Shown here: one piece after another, positions 34,342 to 43,924 of the stretch
Layout: each line of letters opens with the position of its first letter
How positions within the stretch are numbered: position 1 is the stretch's first letter
NCBI GenBank assembly: GCA_017428545.1
Contig: JAFRQR010000014.1
Coordinates: forward strand, 62,001 to 126,000
Direction of reading: 5' to 3'
Source: Clostridiales bacterium
GTDB taxonomy: Bacteria; Bacillota; Clostridia; Saccharofermentanales; Saccharofermentanaceae
Length of the DNA stretch: 64,000 nt
Notes under the pieces: model-generated
The model's input: only the letters and a program-made list of their open reading frames with translations
Databases searched by the model: none
Told to the model about the DNA's origin: nothing
Made by a program: the position numbers and the translations under genes

Positions 34342-35724
34342 GTGTCTCCCATGATTTTCAAAAACACTAGAATCAAAACCGTTATCGCTTTTACTTTATG
34401 TGCATCGATCATCTTCGGAGCGGTATCTTTCCTTTCCAGAAAGCCGATCAAGGCGGTCGACAGAGGCTTTTTGTCCTATACGCCTTCCCAGCAGGATATC
34501 GATGATGCCAAAAAGCAGCGTGAAGAGGCCAGACAGAAGGCAGAGGAAGCTTCCGGCCGCGTCAATGAACTTCAGCAGGAAAAGAACCAGCTTTCCGGTG
34601 AACTCGAGGAACTTAAGGGATTAAGTGATGAGCAGATGGCGCAGTACAGAGAGATCTCGCAAGAATATGCTGCTGCCCTGATCGCTAAGGAGGAAGCACT
34701 CGATTCTTATATCGAATCCCAGGAGAATCTTCTGAATAAGCGCCAGGAGTATGCCGAGAGGATCGGTATCATGTTCGCTTATGAAAACAAATCCACACTG
34801 GAGATCCTTCTGTCTTCCGATTCGCTTGCCGGTTTCTTTACGAACCTCGAGCTGATCTCCCTGATCGGAGACGCCGATCTTCAGATGATCGACCAGCTCA
34901 CGATCGCAATGGATGACGCCGAACTGAAAAACCAGCTGGCTCTTCAGGAAGCAGAAGATATGCAGGCGATCGCCGACCAGAAAATGGCCGAGCTCAAAGA
35001 ACTCGAAGACCGTATCGGTGTGACCGAAGCGGCTTTGGAGGATACATCCACCTCTCTTTCCAGATGGCAGCAGAAAGAAGACGAATTCCAGGCCGAGGCC
35101 GATCGTCTCGACGAGGAGATCCGTGAGCTGCAAAGACAAAGAGAAGAAGAGGAAAGAAGACAGGCTTCCCTGACTGCAACGGCAGCCGCAAAGAGAGCTT
35201 CGGAAACAACGAAGGCCGCGACCCCGACTCCGAAACCGAGCGGTTCCGGAAACGGCGGAGGTAATAGCGGCGGTGGCAGTAGCGGTGGCGGTTCCGCGCC
35301 TGTCGGTGCGAAGATGACCTGGCCTTATCCGGGAGACTATACCGTCTATTCCGGATACGGTATGCGTTACCATCCTGTTTATCATTACGACAAGATGCAC
35401 TGGGGTGTTGACCTCGGCGGTTCTTACGGCAACCCGATCGTAGCTGCGGCTGACGGAACGGTCATCAAAGTCGACGAGCCGGTAGAAGGCCAGAACACGG
35501 GTTCGGTCAACTACGGAAACTATTGTGTTATCGACCACGGAAATGGCATTACCACCTGTTATGCGCACTGCCGTGATGTCTATGTTTCTGTCGGCGACAA
35601 GGTATCGGCCGGCCAGACGATCGCGGAATGCGGCAGTACCGGTACATCTACGGGTCCGCACCTGCACTTTGAAGTCCGTGTCAACGGCCAAAAGGTCGAT
35701 CCGGTTCCTTATATTAAAGGATAA
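34342..35724 (+). CDS. Coiled-coil M23 peptidoglycan endopeptidase / amidase activator (EnvC-like)
   Basis: 460 residues: an N-terminal hydrophobic segment (8-25), a long coiled coil (about 45-275), a Gly/Ser linker, and a C-terminal LytM/M23 domain with zinc ligands His353 and Asp357 in HWGVDLG, His409 in CYAHC and His442 in HLHFE. The zinc set is intact, so it is likely an active DD- or D,L-endopeptidase rather than a degenerate activator. It lies 4 bases after ftsX: the usual target of the FtsEX complex (compare PcsB, CwlO, EnvC). Confidence 0.92.
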   Translation: MSPMIFKNTRIKTVIAFTLCASIIFGAVSFLSRKPIKAVDRGFLSYTPSQQDIDDAKKQREEARQKAEEASGRVNELQQEKNQLSGELEELKGLSDEQMAQYREISQEYAAALIAKEEALDSYIESQENLLNKRQEYAERIGIMFAYENKSTLEILLSSDSLAGFFTNLELISLIGDADLQMIDQLTIAMDDAELKNQLALQEAEDMQAIADQKMAELKELEDRIGVTEAALEDTSTSLSRWQQKEDEFQAEADRLDEEIRELQRQREEEERRQASLTATAAAKRASETTKAATPTPKPSGSGNGGGNSGGGSSGGGSAPVGAKMTWPYPGDYTVYSGYGMRYHPVYHYDKMHWGVDLGGSYGNPIVAAADGTVIKVDEPVEGQNTGSVNYGNYCVIDHGNGITTCYAHCRDVYVSVGDKVSAGQTIAECGSTGTSTGPHLHFEVRVNGQKVDPVPYIKG

Positions 35725-35728
35725 GAAT

Positions 35729-36535
35729 ATGTCAGCCTACGATTTTTTAGCGGGATATTACGATGCGTTCCAAAAGGACCTCGATCCTTCCGGATGGGCG
35801 GATTTCGTGACCTGGATCGCAAAAAAGTGCGGTCAGTACGAAGGTGACGGCGAAGGCGGCAAGCCCCTTCTTTGCGACCTCGGCTGCGGTACCGGACTTG
35901 TGACATGTGAACTTTCGGACAGAGGATTCGACACGGTCGGTGTCGATAATTCCCCGGCGATGCTCGACCGCGCAAGGCAACGGGCCGAAAAGAAAAAGAA
36001 GAAGATCCTGTGGCTTTTCCAGGACATGACGGAGCTCGATCTTTACGGAACGATGGACGTTTTCGTCTCGCTTTTGGACACGGTCAACCATATTACCGAT
36101 AAAAAAGGACTTTTCGATCTTCTTCGGTCTTTCTACTGCTTCTTAAATCCCGGCGGCCTCTTTATCTTTGATGTCGCTACGGAAAAGCACTTTGCCGAAA
36201 CTCTCGGAGACGGATTCTTCTATTCGATTGAAGAAGACTTTGCATTACTTTGGGAAAACGACTATGATGTGAAGTCTAAGATCAATACTGCATCTCTTAC
36301 GATGTTCGGTACAGAGGATAAAGAAAATTACACCCGCTGCGATGAGGATATCATCGAGCGCTACTATTCGGATAAGGAGATCCGGGATCTGGCATCTCGC
36401 GCCGGACTTGAAGTCGCAGGCGTTTTCGGAGATCTCAAAAAGAGAAAGCCGAATGAAGCGGATGAGAGGATCTTCTACTGCTTAAGAAGACCGAACGATC
36501 CGAAGGCAAGAGAAAGACAGCAGATCACGGAGTAA
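35729..36535 (+). CDS. Class I SAM-dependent methyltransferase
   Basis: 268 residues. Motif I LLCDLGCGTGLV (47-58) and a VGVDNSPAML motif II mark a class I fold. The N-terminus (YDFLAGYYDAFQKDLD) resembles small-molecule methyltransferases of unknown target. AAAGGA lies 5 bases before the ATG at 35729; an overlapping longer frame back to 35525 runs through the M23 gene and is not used. It is 4 bases after the M23 gene stop. Confidence 0.9.
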   Translation: MSAYDFLAGYYDAFQKDLDPSGWADFVTWIAKKCGQYEGDGEGGKPLLCDLGCGTGLVTCELSDRGFDTVGVDNSPAMLDRARQRAEKKKKKILWLFQDMTELDLYGTMDVFVSLLDTVNHITDKKGLFDLLRSFYCFLNPGGLFIFDVATEKHFAETLGDGFFYSIEEDFALLWENDYDVKSKINTASLTMFGTEDKENYTRCDEDIIERYYSDKEIRDLASRAGLEVAGVFGDLKKRKPNEADERIFYCLRRPNDPKARERQQITE

Positions 36536-36541
36536 TAGAGT

Positions 36542-37453
36542 ATGAATGATTTTTATCTGGCACCGGGTTCTCCGATGGATGACTCGGATTATATCGTAAC
36601 CGCCACGGCGCTTTCCGGAAAGGTAAGGGCGCTTGCGATCCGTTCCACGAATCTGGTCAAAGAGGCGCTCCGGATCCATAAGACTTCCCCTGTCGCAACG
36701 GCAGCTCTCGGAAGATTTCTGACGGGAACGCTTTTTCTTGCGGACACATTGAAGGGGGATGGAGATTCCCTTACGGTCAATATCCGTTCCGACGGACCGC
36801 TTCAGGGCATGACGGCGGTCGCGGATTCTCACGGAAACGTTCGCGGCTATTGCCTGGAACCGGTCGTCGAGACTACATATCACCGCCCCGGAAAACTCAA
36901 TGTCGGAGCCGCTGTCGGAAACGGAAAACTTACGGTAGTGAAGGATTTCGGTCTGAAAGAACCTTATGTCGGGCAGGTCGAGCTTGTTTCCGGCGAGATC
37001 GCCGAAGATTTCACCTATTATCTGGCCTCTTCCGAACAGACTCCGTCGATCGTATCTTTGGGTGTCGGTATCGATGCAACCGGCGTGACATGTGCCGGAG
37101 GCTTTATGGTGCAGCTTCTCCCGGGTGCAGATGAAGAGACGATCTCTTATCTCGAAAACCGTGTAAGCGGAGGATTCCCGGATGTGACGTTCCTTCTTAC
37201 CGAAGGGATGAATCCCGAAAAGATCCTCGATATGTTCCTCGGTGATAAGGACATCTGCTTCCTTGCGGGAAGAAAAGTGGCCTATAAATGCAACTGCAGC
37301 AGGGACAGGATGGAAAGAAACCTCATGGCGATCGGCAAAAAAGATCTCACTGAACTTTCGCAGGACCCGAACGGGATCGATCTGGAATGCCATTTCTGTG
37401 ATCAGAAGTATCACTTTTCACAGGAAGATGTTCTCGGGATGCTTGATGAATAA
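36542..37453 (+). CDS. hslO: Redox-regulated chaperone Hsp33
   Basis: 303 residues. N-terminal core with GxLTGTLFLADTLKGDG-like segment and a C-terminal redox switch with four Cys in CxC (YKCNCSRDR) and CxxC (LECHFCDQK) arrangement. It is zinc-bound and inactive when reduced; oxidation activates it as a holdase. It ends the ftsE-ftsX-M23-methyltransferase-hslO string, all with gaps of 6 bases or less. Confidence 0.96.
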   Translation: MNDFYLAPGSPMDDSDYIVTATALSGKVRALAIRSTNLVKEALRIHKTSPVATAALGRFLTGTLFLADTLKGDGDSLTVNIRSDGPLQGMTAVADSHGNVRGYCLEPVVETTYHRPGKLNVGAAVGNGKLTVVKDFGLKEPYVGQVELVSGEIAEDFTYYLASSEQTPSIVSLGVGIDATGVTCAGGFMVQLLPGADEETISYLENRVSGGFPDVTFLLTEGMNPEKILDMFLGDKDICFLAGRKVAYKCNCSRDRMERNLMAIGKKDLTELSQDPNGIDLECHFCDQKYHFSQEDVLGMLDE

Positions 37454-37454
37454 G

Positions 37455-37523
37455 AAAAAGGAAACTCCGAAATGCCGTCAAAATGCCCGTTTTCGGGAAT
37501 TGAATTTCGGAAAAGTCCTTTTT
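37455..37523 (+). terminator. Large terminator hairpin after hslO
   Basis: AAAAAGGA (37455-37462) pairs with TCCTTTTT (37516-37523), and CCGAAAT (37467-37473) with ATTTCGG (37504-37510), with a small CCCG-TTTT-CGGG hairpin inside. Confidence 0.65.
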
Positions 37524-37557
37524 CAGGCAAAAAATTCACTTTTTTTGAAAATAATGC

Positions 37558-37586
37558 TTGCAAACACTTGATGTGCGCTGTATAAT
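37558..37586 (+). promoter_or_regulatory. Main promoter of the S10-spc-alpha cluster
   Basis: TTGCAA (37558-37563), 17-base spacer, perfect TATAAT (37581-37586), 280 bases before rpsJ. Confidence 0.8.
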
Positions 37587-37589
37587 CTT

Positions 37590-37866
37590 TCCTGCGCGAC
37601 TTTGTACGCGCAAGCGTTGATGCTTGAGATTGCCGCAGGATAAAGCGGGCTGTGCTTTAGAGAGCGGGTAACTTAGGCGGAGCAGTCGAAGGCATGGATC
37701 TTCGGCGAGGAACCCGGACGTACAGCGTGTGTTTTGAAGAACACATGCCCAGGCCCAAAGTGCCGCAAGAGGCGGTAACTGGTTTCCTGGGTTTTATGAT
37801 GGGATCAAAAGAAACGCTGGACAGGGTGAAGAAAAAACAACAGCAAAGATTTGGAGGAAACAAAAC
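37590..37866 (+). promoter_or_regulatory. Structured 5' leader of the S10 operon
   Basis: About 275 bases of untranslated leader with several hairpins: CGAAG (37687-37691)/CTTCG (37700-37704); GTGTGTT (37727-37733)/AACACAT (37740-37746); CCCAGG (37748-37753)/CCTGGG (37786-37791) enclosing TGCCGC-AAGA-GGCGGTA. It is not coding with confidence. Such leaders often let a ribosomal protein (L4 in E. coli) regulate its own operon; which protein acts here is unknown. Confidence 0.55.
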
Positions 37867-38178
37867 ATGGCAACCAACCAAAAGATCAGAATTAAGCTCA
37901 AGGCTTATGATCACGAGCTCCTTGACCAGAGCGCAGCAAGAATCGTTGAGACGGTCACCAGAACAGGCGCAAGCTTCTCCGGCCCGATCCCGCTCCCGAC
38001 AGAGAAAGAGATCACTACGATCCTGCGTTCTCCTCATAAGTATAAGGATTCCCGTGAGCAGTTTGAGCTCCGCACACATAAGCGTCTCATCGACATCTTC
38101 GCACCGAACCAGAAGACGATCGACGCACTGACAAAGCTTGACATGCCTGCAGGCGTGAGCATTGAGCTCAAGGCCTAA
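37867..38178 (+). CDS. rpsJ: Ribosomal protein S10
   Basis: 103 residues, normal length. It has [18 protein letters not shown] at the start and the [11 protein letters not shown] loop. It is part of the 30S head and, with NusB, of the antitermination complex. First gene of the S10 operon; GGAGG precedes the ATG. A structured 109-base gap separates it from rplC, unlike the tight gaps elsewhere. Confidence 0.98.
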   Translation: MATNQKIRIKLKAYDHELLDQSAARIVETVTRTGASFSGPIPLPTEKEITTILRSPHKYKDSREQFELRTHKRLIDIFAPNQKTIDALTKLDMPAGVSIELKA

Positions 38179-38185
38179 TGGCTTT

Positions 38186-38258
38186 TTCCGCGTTCTGCCG
38201 GCAGTCCAAGCGGCAGGATATGCGGAGGTCATGTTCGCGGACTAAAACAAAACGCGAA
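38186..38258 (+). other. Two hairpins in the rpsJ-rplC spacer
   Basis: CCGC (38188-38191)/GCGG (38222-38225) encloses CTGCCG (38195-38200)/CGGCAG (38211-38216); then TTCGCG (38234-38239)/CGCGAA (38253-38258). No T-run, so not a plain terminator. Confidence 0.5.
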
Positions 38259-38287
38259 CCAATAACCTAAATAGGAGGAAGAAAGAA

Positions 38288-38917
38288 ATGACAAAGTTCG
38301 TACTTGGCAAAAAAGCCGGCATGACACAGCTCTTCGACGAGAGCGGTCTGGCAGTACCGGCAACCGTTATTGAATGCAACCCTATGTTTGTTATTCAGAA
38401 TAAGACGGTAGAAAAAGACGGCTACAAGGCTGTGAAGGTCGCAACAGGCGACATTCGCGAGAAGCTTGTAAACAAGCCGGACAAGGGACAGTTCGCAAAG
38501 GCTGAGGTCAGCGTAAAGCGTACTATCCGTGAGTTTAAGACAGAGGAAGATTACAGCCTCGGTCAGGAGATCAAAGTCTCCGACATGCTCGCAGTTGGCG
38601 ATCATGTAGATGTAAGTGGTGTTTCTAAGGGTAAAGGTTACCAGGGCAACATCAAGCGTCACGGTCAGAAGGGCGGTCCGGACGGACACGGTTCCATGTA
38701 CCACAGACGTGTAGGTTCTCTGGGTGCGAACTCCACACCGGCTCGTGTTCTCCCGGGTAAGAAGATGCCTGGTCACATGGGCGCAGTTAACTGCACAGTA
38801 CAGAATCTGACGGTCGTCAGTGTTGACGGCGAGAGAGGAATCCTCGTTCTTAAGGGCGCGGTTCCGGGTCCTAAGGGCGGCATCGTAACAATCACGTCGT
38901 CTGTAAAGGCTAAGTAA
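38288..38917 (+). CDS. rplC: Ribosomal protein L3
   Basis: 209 residues, typical. The GKGYQGNIKRH and PGKKMPGHMG segments of the extended loop near the peptidyl transferase centre are present. AGGAGG 10 bases before the ATG. Second gene of the S10 operon. Confidence 0.98.
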   Translation: MTKFVLGKKAGMTQLFDESGLAVPATVIECNPMFVIQNKTVEKDGYKAVKVATGDIREKLVNKPDKGQFAKAEVSVKRTIREFKTEEDYSLGQEIKVSDMLAVGDHVDVSGVSKGKGYQGNIKRHGQKGGPDGHGSMYHRRVGSLGANSTPARVLPGKKMPGHMGAVNCTVQNLTVVSVDGERGILVLKGAVPGPKGGIVTITSSVKAK

Positions 38918-38942
38918 TTCGACGACAAGGAGGAACTAAGAA

Positions 38943-39566
38943 ATGGCTAAAATTGATATTTTGAATCTTAGTGGAGCCGTTGTCGGATCGATGGATCTTT
39001 CTGACGCGATCTTCGGTATCGAGCCGAACGCTGCAGCAATGCGTACAGTAGTACTCAACATTCTGGCAAATCGTCGTCAGGGCACACATTCCACAAAAAC
39101 AAGAAGCGAAGTTCGCGGTGGCGGTAAGCGTCCTTATCGTCAGAAGGGTACAGGTCGTGCACGTCACGGTTCTACACGTTCTGCACAGTATGTCGGCGGC
39201 GGCATCATCTTTGGGCCTAAGCCGAGATCTTACAGCTACACTGTTCCGAAGAAGATCAGACGTCTGGCTATGAAGTCTGCATTCTCTTCCAAGATGGCTG
39301 ACAGCAAGATCGTTGTTGTAGATGCACTCGACTTCGATACCATGAAGACAAAGAACATGGTTGATTTCATGAAGGCGATCAAGGTTTCCGATTCTGCTCT
39401 CGTCGTTCTCGGCGGTAAGAACGAGAACGTTGAGAAGGCTTCTAGAAACATTCCGACAGTCAAGACAGCTTTCGTTAATACGATCAACGTATTCGATATC
39501 CTTAAGTATGATTCCTTTATCATGACTAAGGAAGCTGCTGAGAAGATTATGGAGGTGTATGTATGA
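38943..39566 (+). CDS. rplD: Ribosomal protein L4
   Basis: 207 residues. The long tip loop carries EVRGGGKRPYRQKGTGRARHG, the segment that lines the exit tunnel. In other bacteria L4 is the autoregulator of this operon. The stop overlaps the rplW start by 4 bases. Confidence 0.98.
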   Translation: MAKIDILNLSGAVVGSMDLSDAIFGIEPNAAAMRTVVLNILANRRQGTHSTKTRSEVRGGGKRPYRQKGTGRARHGSTRSAQYVGGGIIFGPKPRSYSYTVPKKIRRLAMKSAFSSKMADSKIVVVDALDFDTMKTKNMVDFMKAIKVSDSALVVLGGKNENVEKASRNIPTVKTAFVNTINVFDILKYDSFIMTKEAAEKIMEVYV

Positions 39567-39919
39567 GCAAGGCACCACAAGACATCATCATTAAGCCGAT
39601 CATCACAGAGAAAAGCTCTTTTGATGCAGCAGAAGGCAAGTATACTTTCCAGGTAGCTAAGACAGCTACAAAGACAGACGTTAGAAAGGCTGTTGAGCAG
39701 CTCTTCGAGGTCAAGGTAGTTGCCGTTAACACAGTAAACTACGATGGAAAGAAGAAGAGACAGCGCTATGTTGAGGGTACTACACCGGCTTACAAGAAGG
39801 CTGTAGTTACTATCGATACAGAGGGCAAGGACGTGTCTTATCTCGGTAAGGGCGGCAAGGCTGCTAAGTCCGATAAGAAGTATAAGACAGCTATTGAAGA
39901 ATTTGGAATCGGCCAGTAA
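39563..39919 (+). CDS. rplW: Ribosomal protein L23
   Basis: 118 residues, slightly longer than most bacterial forms (about 95-100). The IIKPIITEKS start and KKRQRY region are typical. L23 lies at the tunnel exit and docks SRP and trigger factor. The extra length is mainly at the C-terminus (about 20 Lys/Gly-rich residues). Confidence 0.97.
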   Translation: MSKAPQDIIIKPIITEKSSFDAAEGKYTFQVAKTATKTDVRKAVEQLFEVKVVAVNTVNYDGKKKRQRYVEGTTPAYKKAVVTIDTEGKDVSYLGKGGKAAKSDKKYKTAIEEFGIGQ

Positions 39920-39949
39920 TGGGCCTGATGGAAAAGGAGTGAAGAGAGA

Positions 39950-40777
39950 ATGGCAGTAAAGACTTTTAATCCAACTTCTCCTGCGAGACGTAACATGACT
40001 GTCTCGGACTTTTCTTCTCTGACGAAGAAAGAGCCTGAGAAGAGTCTGCTCGTAGCACGCAGCAAGTCAGGCGGACGCAACTCTTACGGACGTATCACAG
40101 TTCGTCACATCGGTGGCGGCAACCGTCGTAAGATCCGTGTCATTGACTGGAAGAGAACAAAGGATGGTATCCCGGCAACAGTAGTTGCAATTGAGTATGA
40201 TCCGAACCGTACCGCTTTTATCGCACTGATCCAGTATGCAGACGGCGTTAAGTCCTACATCCTGGCTCCGCAGGGCCTCAAGGTCGGCGATAAGGTAGTA
40301 TCCGGTACAGATGTTGATATCGTTGCAGGTAATGCACTTCCGATCAACAACATTCCGGTAGGTACAATGATCCACAACATCGAGCTCAAGCCCGGCAAGG
40401 GTGCTCAGATGGTTCGTACGGCAGGTGCCGGCGCACAGCTGATGGCAAAAGAGGGCGATTTCGCTCAGGTCCGTCTCCCGTCCGGTGAGGTCCGTATGGT
40501 CTCCATCAAGTGCAGAGCTACGATCGGTGTTATCGGAAACAACGAGCACGAGAACGTATCCATCGGTAAGGCAGGACGTCATCGTCACATGGGCGTAAGA
40601 CCTGCAGTCCGCGGTGTCGTTATGAACCCGTGCGATCACCCGCATGGTGGTGGTGAGGGTAAATCCCCGATCGGTCTTCCGGGTCCTGTTACACCTTGGG
40701 GTGTTCCGACTCTCGGTAAGAAGACAAGAAACAAGAAGAAGCAGTCTAACAAGTACATTGTTAAGGGTAGAAAGTAA
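39950..40777 (+). CDS. rplB: Ribosomal protein L2
   Basis: 275 residues, typical. It has the conserved [19 protein letters not shown] start and [13 protein letters not shown] near the C-terminus, which contains the His linked to peptidyl transfer. AAGGAG precedes. Confidence 0.98.
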   Translation: MAVKTFNPTSPARRNMTVSDFSSLTKKEPEKSLLVARSKSGGRNSYGRITVRHIGGGNRRKIRVIDWKRTKDGIPATVVAIEYDPNRTAFIALIQYADGVKSYILAPQGLKVGDKVVSGTDVDIVAGNALPINNIPVGTMIHNIELKPGKGAQMVRTAGAGAQLMAKEGDFAQVRLPSGEVRMVSIKCRATIGVIGNNEHENVSIGKAGRHRHMGVRPAVRGVVMNPCDHPHGGGEGKSPIGLPGPVTPWGVPTLGKKTRNKKKQSNKYIVKGRK

Positions 40778-40795
40778 GCGAAGGGAGGAACCAAA

Positions 40796-41074
40796 ATGAG
40801 TAGATCAACCAAAAAGGGTTATTTTGTACAAGATGCCCTGATGAAGAAAATCAATGCGATGAACGCGGCGAATGAGAAAAAGGTTGTACAGACTTGGTCT
40901 CGCGCTTCGACGATCTATCCTGAGATGGTCGGACATACGATCGCTGTTTATGACGGCAGAAGACATGTTCCGGTTTATGTCGTTGAAGAAATGATCGGTC
41001 ATAAGCTGGGTGAGTTCGCTCCGACGAGAACATTCAGAGGCCATGCCGGTGAGAAATCATCCGGTGGTAAATAA
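40796..41074 (+). CDS. rpsS: Ribosomal protein S19
   Basis: 92 residues with [10 protein letters not shown] at the start and [16 protein letters not shown] near the end, as usual. It is a 30S head protein, partner of S13. GGGAGG precedes. Confidence 0.98.
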   Translation: MSRSTKKGYFVQDALMKKINAMNAANEKKVVQTWSRASTIYPEMVGHTIAVYDGRRHVPVYVVEEMIGHKLGEFAPTRTFRGHAGEKSSGGK

Positions 41075-41103
41075 TCGGTAAGCTTTGAAGGGAGGAAAAA
41101 ATA

Positions 41104-41580
41104 GTGGAAAAAGTTAAGTTGACTAAAGACTATATCGAATCGAATCGCGATGAAATCCTCGAAGCTTACGGTAAGCAGCAGAAGAAGAACGCGAAGAAGC
41201 CGGTTCTTACTAAGAAGCAGAAGAAGCTCCTTGGTATCGGCAAAGATCAGGGTAAGGCAGTTGCCAAGTACGTTCGTATCACACCCCGTAAGGTTAAGGT
41301 CGTTGCTGACCTGATCAAGGGTAAGGATCTGGACGAGGCTTACGCCATCCTGGATTACACACCGAAGGCTGCATCTCCGGTACTGAAGAAGGCTGTTAAG
41401 TCCGCTGAGGCTAACGCTGTTAACAACAACGGTCTTTCCAGATCCAGCCTTTATGTTGCTGATGCATATGCCGGTGCCGGCCCGATCCTGAAGCGTTTCA
41501 TTCCGAGAGCAAGAGGATCTGCATCTAGAATCAACAAGAGAACAAGTCACGTAACAGTTGTTCTCAAAGAAAGAGTATAA
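41104..41580 (+). CDS. rplV: Ribosomal protein L22 with N-terminal extension
   Basis: 158 residues against about 110-115 usually. The L22 fold begins at KAVAKYVRITPRKVKVVADLI (about residue 50); before it lies a Lys-rich helical extension of about 48 residues. The tunnel beta-hairpin (GPILKRFIPRARGSASRI) is intact. Starts with GTG after GGGAGG. The extension is in frame, and the only well-placed ribosome binding site serves this start, so it looks real. Confidence 0.95.
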   Translation: MEKVKLTKDYIESNRDEILEAYGKQQKKNAKKPVLTKKQKKLLGIGKDQGKAVAKYVRITPRKVKVVADLIKGKDLDEAYAILDYTPKAASPVLKKAVKSAEANAVNNNGLSRSSLYVADAYAGAGPILKRFIPRARGSASRINKRTSHVTVVLKERV

Positions 41581-41593
41581 GGAGGAATAAAGA

Positions 41594-42265
41594 ATGGGCC
41601 AGAAGGTTAATCCCCATGGATTGCGCGTCGGTGTCATCAAAGAGTGGGACACACGTTGGTATGCCGACAAGAAGACATTCAGCGATTTCCTCGTTGAGGA
41701 CAAGCAAATCCGTGATTTTGTAAAGAAAGAGTGCTTCGCTGCAGGCGTTTCCAGCATCGAGATCGAGCGTAAGGGCGCTGACAAGACAAGCATCATCATC
41801 AATACAGCTAAGCCGGGTATCATCATTGGTCGCCAGGGCGCAGGTATTGAGGAATTCAAGAAGAAGCTTCAGAAGAAGTTCAAGAAGAATTTCTTCGTAG
41901 ACGTTCGTGAGATCAAGAACGTTGATGCAAACGCTCAGCTCGTTGCTGAGAGCATCGCTTCCCAGCTGGAAAGACGTGTTTCTTTCCGTCGTGCCATGAA
42001 GATGGCTATGTCCCGTACAATGAAGTCCGGTGCAAAGGGTATCAAGACATCCTGCTCCGGTCGTCTGGGCGGCGCTGAAATCGCTCGTTCCGAGACATAT
42101 CACGAAGGTACTATCCCGCTGCAGACACTGCGTGCTGACATCGACTATGGTTTTGCTGAGGCAAACACACAGTACGGCCGCATCGGTGTTAAGGTATGGA
42201 TCTACCGCGGTGAGGTCCTGACAGCTAAGAAGACTGTCAAAGTTGCGGAAGGAGGCGAAGCGTAA
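41594..42265 (+). CDS. rpsC: Ribosomal protein S3
   Basis: 223 residues. The start [13 protein letters not shown] and KH domain ([17 protein letters not shown]) are typical. S3 lines the mRNA entry of the 30S. The TAA shares one base with the rplP ATG. Confidence 0.98.
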   Translation: MGQKVNPHGLRVGVIKEWDTRWYADKKTFSDFLVEDKQIRDFVKKECFAAGVSSIEIERKGADKTSIIINTAKPGIIIGRQGAGIEEFKKKLQKKFKKNFFVDVREIKNVDANAQLVAESIASQLERRVSFRRAMKMAMSRTMKSGAKGIKTSCSGRLGGAEIARSETYHEGTIPLQTLRADIDYGFAEANTQYGRIGVKVWIYRGEVLTAKKTVKVAEGGEA

Positions 42266-42696
42266 TGTTACTTCCTAAGAGAGTTAAGCACAGAAAGCAG
42301 CAGCGCGGCCGTCTGACCGGTAAGGCTTCCAGAGGTAACTTCGTTGCTTACGGTGATTATGGTATGTACGCAACCGAGCCGTGCTGGATCACAAGCAATC
42401 AGATCGAGGCAGCCCGTATCGCGATCAACCGTTACGTAAAAAGAGGCGGTAAGGTCTGGATCAAGATCTTCCCGGACAAGCCGGTAACAAAGAAGCCTGC
42501 CGAGACTCGAATGGGTTCCGGTAAAGGTTCTCCGGAGTACTGGGTAGCAGTAGTTAAGCCGGGTCGAGTTCTTTTCGAGATCGCAGGCGTATCTGAAGAA
42601 GTAGCCCGTGAGGCTATGCGTCTTGCAGGACACAAGCTCCCGTGCAAGACAAAGTTCATCAAGAAGGAAGAGGAGGTATCTGAAAATGACGGCTAA
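42265..42696 (+). CDS. rplP: Ribosomal protein L16
   Basis: 143 residues, typical. [15 protein letters not shown] start and the [18 protein letters not shown] loop near the A-site are present. Overlaps rpmC by 11 bases. Confidence 0.98.
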   Translation: MLLPKRVKHRKQQRGRLTGKASRGNFVAYGDYGMYATEPCWITSNQIEAARIAINRYVKRGGKVWIKIFPDKPVTKKPAETRMGSGKGSPEYWVAVVKPGRVLFEIAGVSEEVAREAMRLAGHKLPCKTKFIKKEEEVSENDG

Positions 42697-42883
42697 AGAA
42701 TTGCGTTCGAAGTCCACTGGAGAACTTCAGCAGGAACTGGTTGCATTGAAGGATGAACTCTTCAAGCTTCGTTTCCAGCATGCTACAAACCAACTCGAGA
42801 ATCCGCAGCGCCTCGGTGCTGTAAAGCGTGACATCGCTCGCGTCAACACGATTCTCCGTGAACAAGAGCTTAAGGCTAATTAA
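42686..42883 (+). CDS. rpmC: Ribosomal protein L29
   Basis: 65 residues: [18 protein letters not shown], then helix [21 protein letters not shown] precedes the ATG at 42686, which lies inside the end of rplP; the longer upstream frame is not used. Confidence 0.97.
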   Translation: MTAKELRSKSTGELQQELVALKDELFKLRFQHATNQLENPQRLGAVKRDIARVNTILREQELKAN

Positions 42884-42899
42884 GAAGGGGGATAAGTGA

Positions 42900-43157
42900 A
42901 TGAGCGATCGTAACCTCAGAAAAACTCGTGTCGGTATCGTTTCCAGCGATAAGATGGACAAGACAATCGTTGTTTCCGTAGTTGAGCACGTAAAGCACCC
43001 GCTTTATGGCAAGATTATGAAGAGAACATACAAGCTGAAGGCGCATGACGAAGAGAACAAGTGCGGCATCGGCGACAAGGTTAAGGTAATGGAGACCCGC
43101 CCGCTTTCTAAGGACAAGCGTTGGAGACTGGTCGAGATTATTGAGAAGGCGAAGTAA
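42900..43157 (+). CDS. rpsQ: Ribosomal protein S17
   Basis: 85 residues, OB fold: [19 protein letters not shown] and [16 protein letters not shown] are typical. Confidence 0.98.
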   Translation: MSDRNLRKTRVGIVSSDKMDKTIVVSVVEHVKHPLYGKIMKRTYKLKAHDEENKCGIGDKVKVMETRPLSKDKRWRLVEIIEKAK

Positions 43158-43191
43158 TACGTAAGGGAATTACGTAAAGGAGGAAATCAAC

Positions 43192-43560
43192 ATGATTCAA
43201 GTAGAATCCAGATTAAGATCTGCGGATAATACTGGCGCAAAAGAACTTGCCTGCATCAAAGTGCTCGGCGGTTCCTGGCGTAAGTATGCGAATATCGGTG
43301 ATGTAATCGTCTGCTCTGTTAAGACTGCTACTCCTGGTGGTGTGGTTAAGAAGGGCGATGTAGTCCGTGCAGTTGTTGTCCGCACAAAGAAGGGCGTAAG
43401 AAGAGCTGACGGTTCCTACATCAAGTTCGATGAGAATGCTGCCGTTATCATTAAAGAAGACAAGAACCCGCGTGGAACCCGTATCTTTGGGCCTATCGCA
43501 AGAGAGCTCCGTGACAAGGATTACATGAAGATCCTTTCTCTGGCTCCAGAAGTTCTGTAA
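43192..43560 (+). CDS. rplN: Ribosomal protein L14
   Basis: 122 residues, exact usual length. [18 protein letters not shown] and [16 protein letters not shown] are diagnostic. AAAGGAGG precedes. It starts the spc-type part. Confidence 0.98.
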   Translation: MIQVESRLRSADNTGAKELACIKVLGGSWRKYANIGDVIVCSVKTATPGGVVKKGDVVRAVVVRTKKGVRRADGSYIKFDENAAVIIKEDKNPRGTRIFGPIARELRDKDYMKILSLAPEVL

Positions 43561-43572
43561 GGAGGATGACAA

Positions 43573-43920
43573 ATGGCTAGCAAGATTCACGTTAAAAAGG
43601 ACGATAAAGTCGTTGTTATCTCCGGTAAGGACGCCGGTTCTCAGGGCCAGGTCATTAAGACTGAGCCGAAGAGCGGCAGAGTTATCGTTTCCGGAGTCAA
43701 CATGGTCAAGAAGCACCAGAAGGGTGTAAGCCAGACAAAGCCGTCCGGCATCATCGAGAAGGAAGGATCCATCGATGCTTCCAACGTAATGCTGGTTTGC
43801 CCGAAGTGCGGCAAGGCTACCCGTGTCGGCAAGAGAGTTGCTGAAGACGGTGCTAAGTATCGTGTCTGCAAGAAGTGCGGCGCTGATATCGACCAGATCA
43901 AGAAGGCAAAGGAGGAGTAA
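43573..43920 (+). CDS. rplX: Ribosomal protein L24
   Basis: 115 residues, KOW motif at the start (KDDKVVVISGKDAGSQGQV). A CPKC and CKKC pair (about residues 76-79 and 97-100) in the C-terminal part may bind zinc; such Cys are found in some Bacillota L24. Confidence 0.97.
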   Translation: MASKIHVKKDDKVVVISGKDAGSQGQVIKTEPKSGRVIVSGVNMVKKHQKGVSQTKPSGIIEKEGSIDASNVMLVCPKCGKATRVGKRVAEDGAKYRVCKKCGADIDQIKKAKEE

Positions 43921-43924
43921 TTAA

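Noticed and set aside
35525..35728. N-terminal extension of the methyltransferase
   Set aside because: It lies inside the M23 gene in another frame; the ATG at 35729 has a good ribosome binding site.
37694..38131. Plus-strand frame of 145 residues through the S10 leader and rpsJ
   Set aside because: It overlaps rpsJ out of frame, has no ribosome binding site, and lies in the structured leader.
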